From Bradyrhizobium ontarionense (GTDB taxonomy: Bacteria > Pseudomonadota > Alphaproteobacteria > Rhizobiales > Xanthobacteraceae), in assembly GCF_021088345.1 (NCBI RefSeq), contig NZ_CP088156.1, positions 3,596,001 through 3,660,000 on the forward strand: DNA of 64,000 bases. The letters are read 5' to 3'. Within the stretch, counting starts at the first letter, position 1. Each line of letters begins with the position of its first letter. Positions 60,520 through 64,000 of this stretch are shown here, piece after piece. Below the pieces are notes generated by a model. The model saw nothing but the letters and a program-made list of their open reading frames with translations, was not told the DNA's origin and ran no database searches. Position numbers and translations under genes: made by a program.

Positions 60520-61773
60520 TCAGCGGACGAAGGGATTATAGAACGCGCCTGCCCATGCCGCCAAGGCAACCAGGATCAGCCCCGGGATGACGCGAGCGGC
60601 GAACGAAACTCCGCCGCTCGAAGCGGCCAGCAGCATTTTGCTGAGGGTGTTGGTCGACAGGCCGGCCAAGATCGGCAGGACGGCATCGGCCGCCGTCAGC
60701 TTTCCGGATGCGACGAGCGACGCAGCCGAGATCGCCGCGGCGTGCGTATCGGCGAATCCGGCGAGCGCCGCGGCGACGATGACACCGTCCTCGCCAAACG
60801 CGTCCCGGAGCGCCGCGCTCGCAACGAGAATGACGGAGAGGGTGAGGGCAAACAGGCATGCCGCAGGGAGGCTGAACGCCCGGCCTTTCTGCGGCTCCGC
60901 ATCGGCTCGCTGCCGCAACGCAAGACCAGTGAATAGGATTCCGTAGACCGCGGCTGCCAGCCCCGCGCAGGCCAAAGGACCTGCGAGCGACAGCAGCGTC
61001 GGCATGCTCGTGGCGGCGAGAACGAGAGCCATCTGGAGAACCGTTGCGATCGTCGACAGCACGGCCCCCGCAACGGCGGCGGCCAACGTCTCCTTCGCTT
61101 TGGCAACGCGCGCGCCCATCGCGGCGATCGTTGCGGTGCTCGAAATGAAACCCGAGGCGAGACCGGCGAGCGGAAGCCCGAACCGGGCACCGAGGAAACG
61201 GACGGCGACATAGCCGGCGGCACTGATGGCCATGATCAGGATGACGATCACCCAGATCGCGTGCGGATTCAATGCGCCGTAGGGCCCCATCGGACGATCC
61301 GGGACCAGCGGAAGAACGACGAGCGTTGCTGCGGCGAAGACCAGAGCGTCCTGCAGTTCGTCCTCGGTGAGAACCGACCCGACGAAGCGATGAAGCCGGG
61401 ACTTGGAAGCGAGGAGAACCACGACGACGACGCCGAGGCCGCCCGCGAGCGCGGGGCGTTGCATCGACAGACCGCCGAGCAAGACGGTGACCGTCAGCCC
61501 GACCTCGGTCGTCAGCCCGGGATCGTCCTCACGCCCGCGCCAGTAGGCGACGGCGACCAGCACAACGACACCTGCGGTCAGGATGGCAAACAGGACCGGA
61601 CCACCGGCCAGAAAGCTGACGGCACCGGCGACAGACGCCACGGCAAAGGTTCGTATGCCGGCGGGCGCGCGCGATGGACCCGCTCCCTTGCGGCGCTCCC
61701 GCTCGGCGCCGATCAACAGGCCGATGCCAAGCGCGACCGCCAGATTCAGGATCACCGGCTCGATGGGAAACAT
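60520..61773 (-). CDS. DUF4010/MgtC-like membrane protein
   Basis: 417 residues, strongly hydrophobic, about 12 helices. The N-terminus (NLAVALGIGLLIGAERERRKG) is the MgtC/SapB-like segment, with AGIRTFAVASVAGAV following; the C-terminal part is the DUF4010 domain (SGFISSTATIAAMG, FADTHAAAISAASL). The role of this family is unclear; a link to ion homeostasis is guessed from the MgtC part. A FixK-type palindrome lies upstream. Confidence 0.85.
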   Translation of the reverse strand: MFPIEPVILNLAVALGIGLLIGAERERRKGAGPSRAPAGIRTFAVASVAGAVSFLAGGPVLFAILTAGVVVLVAVAYWRGREDDPGLTTEVGLTVTVLLGGLSMQRPALAGGLGVVVVVLLASKSRLHRFVGSVLTEDELQDALVFAAATLVVLPLVPDRPMGPYGALNPHAIWVIVILIMAISAAGYVAVRFLGARFGLPLAGLASGFISSTATIAAMGARVAKAKETLAAAVAGAVLSTIATVLQMALVLAATSMPTLLSLAGPLACAGLAAAVYGILFTGLALRQRADAEPQKGRAFSLPAACLFALTLSVILVASAALRDAFGEDGVIVAAALAGFADTHAAAISAASLVASGKLTAADAVLPILAGLSTNTLSKMLLAASSGGVSFAARVIPGLILVALAAWAGAFYNPFVR

Positions 61774-61844
61774 GCGATGTCCGTTTCGGACCGGTGGTCA
61801 CTGTGCAGCAAGGACCAACGATACCGCCCGAACCGACGCCCGGC

Positions 61845-61858
61845 TTGAGGTGCGTCAA
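61845..61858. promoter_or_regulatory. Candidate FixK2/FNR-type box upstream of the DUF4010 gene
   Basis: ttga-ggtgcg-tcaa fits the 14-bp pattern TTG(A/C)-N6-(T/G)CAA known for FixK2 in Bradyrhizobium. The arms extend to gcttga/tcaagc (61843-61860). It lies about 78 bp upstream (centre to ATG) of the minus-strand gene starting at 61773. This would give induction at low oxygen. Confidence 0.55.
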
Positions 61859-61860
61859 GC

Positions 61861-62183
61861 AGAGAGGACCGATCGTTGCACGGGTGTGCATCGGCCACCG
61901 GCGCCAAAGCACGCCGCCCTGCGGTGGTGAGTTCGCCTGCCGATGTGATGCTGAAAAGATGGATGCGCGGGACAATCCCACGCATGAAGAATACACCCAA
62001 TTGGCACCGATCCATCGCCGCAGATCCACTTCAGCCATGTGCGATCGCCCGAGGCGCGGGGCGTATCAAACAGCCGAGATGCGGCATGAGCCACTCGCCA
62101 TTGTCTGCAACACCGCTTCCGGCCCCAAAGCTCGCCAAGCTCGCCGAAACTCAGTCCGGCGGACGCGCGCGCTCCGACGCGCG
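61861..62183. other. Intergenic region with no gene recognised
   Basis: No convincing open frame or repeat. It separates two minus-strand genes. Confidence 0.4.
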
Positions 62184-62627
62184 TCAAGTTTGGTGGAAAT
62201 CGAACACGCTGTCAGGCCCTTTGCGAAATTCGACGCGATCGACGATCTTGGCCCTGGACGCGGCCTTGGACGAGGCCTTGGCACGCGTCATGTAGTCGAC
62301 GCGGATCGTGCTCATCGTCCCGTATCCGGAGCTGCCGCCGATGCTGCCGGCGACGATCGCAGCTATCGTTTTCGCCTCATTGTTCCGGCCTTCATGGGTC
62401 GACGCATTCATGTTGCTGTTGACCCGCGCCACGACCAGGACGTTGCCATCCGTCGTGATCTCGATCGTCTTGGCCTGGGCCCCGATGGCCTTGTTGATGG
62501 CTGTCTGGATATTGCCGAGCTGATCTGCTGCGACCACCGCAGGCGCCGACTGCGCAGCCGCCACGGTTGGGCCAACCATCACCAGCAACCCGCAAATCAG
62601 ACCCTGCGTCAGACTATGTCTGGTCAT
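62184..62627 (-). CDS. Exported protein of unknown function
   Basis: 147 residues from the ATG at 62627 (ggag 7 bp ahead). Signal peptide (GLICGLLVMVGPTVAAAQ), followed by a short alpha/beta-looking domain (NIQTAINKAIGAQAKTIEI, NVLVVARVNSN). No family recognised. It stands alone in the region. Confidence 0.6.
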   Translation of the reverse strand: MTRHSLTQGLICGLLVMVGPTVAAAQSAPAVVAADQLGNIQTAINKAIGAQAKTIEITTDGNVLVVARVNSNMNASTHEGRNNEAKTIAAIVAGSIGGSSGYGTMSTIRVDYMTRAKASSKAASRAKIVDRVEFRKGPDSVFDFHQT

Positions 62628-62847
62628 CGCTGTCAGCTCCAACAACCGTCATTTCCGATCAACGCCTCACCCGCAGACGTCGAGCGGTGACGACGACCAG
62701 CATGCACCCTGATGCCATGAGCTGCCTGATCAATATGGCTCACCTTGCCGAAAGCTTTTCGGCGACGTGCAATACCATCTATCGCACCAGATTTACGGGA
62801 CACAAACGATGATCATCTTTGTGTGCAGTTCGGCACTGTCACCGTAA

Positions 62848-62970
62848 TACCATATCAGCTCGGTAGAGCGTTGCGAACGGAACTTATCGATCGATAACAT
62901 CGAAAAGATCGCCAAGGCGTTGAATGCCGAGACTGGGAAGTTGTTGAAGCCGGGCCTGTTGGACGCATAG
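62848..62970 (+). pseudogene. C-terminal remnant of an XRE-family HTH regulator
   Basis: The frame reads YHISSVERCERNLSIDN and IEKIAKALNAETGKLLKPGL before TAG at 62968. This is the second half (recognition helix onward) of a Cro/C1-type HTH. A stop codon (62845-62847) immediately precedes it and the first helices are missing, so it is not a working gene. Confidence 0.65.
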
Positions 62971-63247
62971 GCTCGATTGTCCGGCGCGTCCCGGCGGCGA
63001 CCGTCGCCAAGCTCGGCGCAACTCGGCCGTTTATGGCTCTTCAGAAGCGGACATCAACCGGCCGACGAAACCTACTGAGTCGATCGAAAGTGACCCAAGA
63101 CAGAGCTTAGCGACCGAGTTGCCGGCGTCCGCATTCAGCGCCGCGCGAGCGTATCGCTAACGGGGCAAAGCGGCCGTAGCCTTCGTCACGTCACGCCAAC
63201 GGGTTTATGAATACACGGCCGGGCTTCGGCATTTGCGAACGCTGTTG

Positions 63248-63457
63248 TCAGCGCATCAATCGACCCCGGGTTGGTTTGCCATCAACGAAGTCAACCCCGG
63301 CAGCTTCAGGCACACGGCGTATGGCAGCCAGATTGTTGATGGACCGGACCCGGCGGCCCTTTTCGAGATCGCGGATGGTGCTCTCGCTCAGGTTTGACCG
63401 AGCAGCCAATTGGGCTTCAGCATCGCGCGCCGCGCGAACTAAACGTTGCTTTGTCTA
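63248..63457 (-). pseudogene. XRE-family HTH regulator remnant, no start codon
   Basis: The minus frame reads RAARDAEAQLAARSNLSEST then IRDLEKGRRVRSINNLAAIR, RVPEAAGVDFVDGKPTRGRL and TGA at 63248-63250. This is a Cro/C1-type HTH with a short tail; many such proteins control toxin-antitoxin or phage genes. A stop (TAG) directly precedes it in frame and there is no ATG, GTG or TTG to start, so it is probably decayed. It abuts a family G repeat copy. Confidence 0.6.
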
Positions 63458-63472
63458 ATCCAATCTCCCGCG

Positions 63473-63618
63473 CAAAGATTCTTCTTTCCTTCCGAAATCA
63501 TGCTTATCTCTCCCCCGTCTGCTTCCGCCGGAGGGGCGTGCCGCCACCGTCACGAGACGCGGGAGGCGGGATGCGATGGGCGCAAGGAATCGCAGCGTGG
63601 CTTCGTGCCGCGCGGATG
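63473..63618. repeat. Dispersed repeat, family G copy 3
   Basis: Starts aaagattcttctttcc and runs to gcgtggcttcgtgccgcg. It is the best match to copy 1 (50957-51115); the core cttccgccggaggggcgtg and gatgggcgcaaggaatcgc are identical. Confidence 0.75.
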
Positions 63619-63900
63619 CGCGCTCCTTCGAAGCTCTCGTTTTCCCCACGTGCTCGCTGGGTGGCACGAGCTTGACTTACAGTGCGAAGATATCTTTCGT
63701 CTGGCGGTACCGCTCGGTGCTGTTTGAGACACTGGACGTTCGACCGATGATCGAAGATCTTGAGGGGCACGGTTTGACCAGGGCGAAGCTCGACGCATGA
63801 CTTGGTTGCTCGACCGCGGAGTATGAGGTTGGATCGGCAAGTACGGACGAGTTGAAGACCGGCTCTAGCCTACGCATCAGTAATCCGAGGGAACCTGAGA
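63619..63900. other. Upstream region of the last gene, nothing recognised
   Basis: About 280 bp without a supported gene. A ribosome site gaggga precedes the start at 63901. Confidence 0.35.
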
Positions 63901-64000
63901 TGATGAAGACAATTCTCGCTCCCTTTCAGGCGATCATGCGGTTTCCTCTCGTTCAACTCGCCGCGGTGATCTTCGTAATCTTCCTGCTCCAAGCAGCCGA
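63901..64000 (+). CDS. Start of a membrane protein gene (cut by the window end)
   Basis: The frame begins MMKTILAPFQAIMRFPLVQL, followed by a hydrophobic run (AAVIFVIFLLQAA) and is still open at the last base. A good gaggga site precedes it. Only about 33 residues are visible, so no identity can be given. Confidence 0.55.

Noticed and set aside
61861..62183. Small open frames between the DUF4010 gene and the exported protein
   Set aside because: Both strands have weak frames with no family resemblance or ribosome site.
63576..63800. Plus-strand 74-codon frame after family G copy 3
   Set aside because: Begins inside the repeat; the protein does not resemble anything and has no ribosome site.

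Overview
The window is high-GC DNA from an alphaproteobacterium. Bradyrhizobium or a close Nitrobacteraceae relative fits best. The evidence is the gene families (polyamine-type ABC operons, TAXI-type binding proteins, a MocR regulator, FixK-like and Irr-like DNA sites) and the many short palindromic repeats between genes, which are typical of that group. This is inference; there is no rRNA or other marker gene here, and no tRNA was recognised. About 56 intact or end-truncated protein genes, three gene remnants and around 20 dispersed repeat copies are listed.

Layout. 1-3.5 kb: end of an aldehyde dehydrogenase, a galactarate dehydratase-like UxaA protein, and a class II aldolase-like protein with a signal peptide. 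3.6-7.8 kb: a Tat-exported SMP-30 protein, an exported protein of unknown function, and a MocR regulator divergent from a flavin-binding PNPOx-like protein. 7.9-15.6 kb: a tightly overlapping seven-gene operon that joins a complete polyamine-type ABC transporter to a three-component HcnABC/opine-oxidase-like flavoenzyme, divergent from an IclR regulator. 15.6-22.2 kb: a second polyamine-type ABC operon followed by a metal-dependent amidohydrolase and a COG0523 (CobW-like) GTPase that overlap each other. 22.7-31.8 kb: a polar amino acid uptake system with permease and ATPase fused, an acetamidase/formamidase, an AraC regulator fused to a second acetamidase/formamidase, RidA and a gamma-glutamyltransferase; together these suggest scavenging of amide or amino-acid nitrogen. 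31.8-34.4 kb: a threonine dehydratase-like enzyme divergent from an ArsR regulator, and a membrane protein. 34.4-37.5 kb: kynurenine pathway genes kynU-kynA-kynB, converting tryptophan to anthranilate. 38-41 kb: an orphan TAXI-type binding protein and an MFS transporter.

41.2-45.7 kb: a copper-handling cluster (His/Met-rich secreted protein, small lipoprotein, TolC-like lipoprotein, multicopper oxidase, cupredoxin, CusF). 46-50 kb: a LysR regulator divergent from an SDR and a tautomerase, then small proteins. 50-64 kb is a looser region with accessory character: a HEPN-like protein, a TPR/O-GlcNAc transferase-like protein, a second orphan TAXI protein, a GST, a c-type cytochrome-like protein under a probable Irr box, a glycosyltransferase-like protein, an exported esterase, a decayed esterase, a DUF4010 membrane protein under a FixK-like box, two XRE regulator remnants and three copies of a roughly 140-bp repeat.

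The most unusual object is the AraC-acetamidase fusion at 27134-29470, next to a stand-alone copy of the same enzyme. Other points for follow-up are the oxidase and transporter in one operon, the GTPase-amidohydrolase pair, the HEPN-like protein, and several candidate operators (MocR, IclR, Irr, FixK, and a site upstream of kynU).
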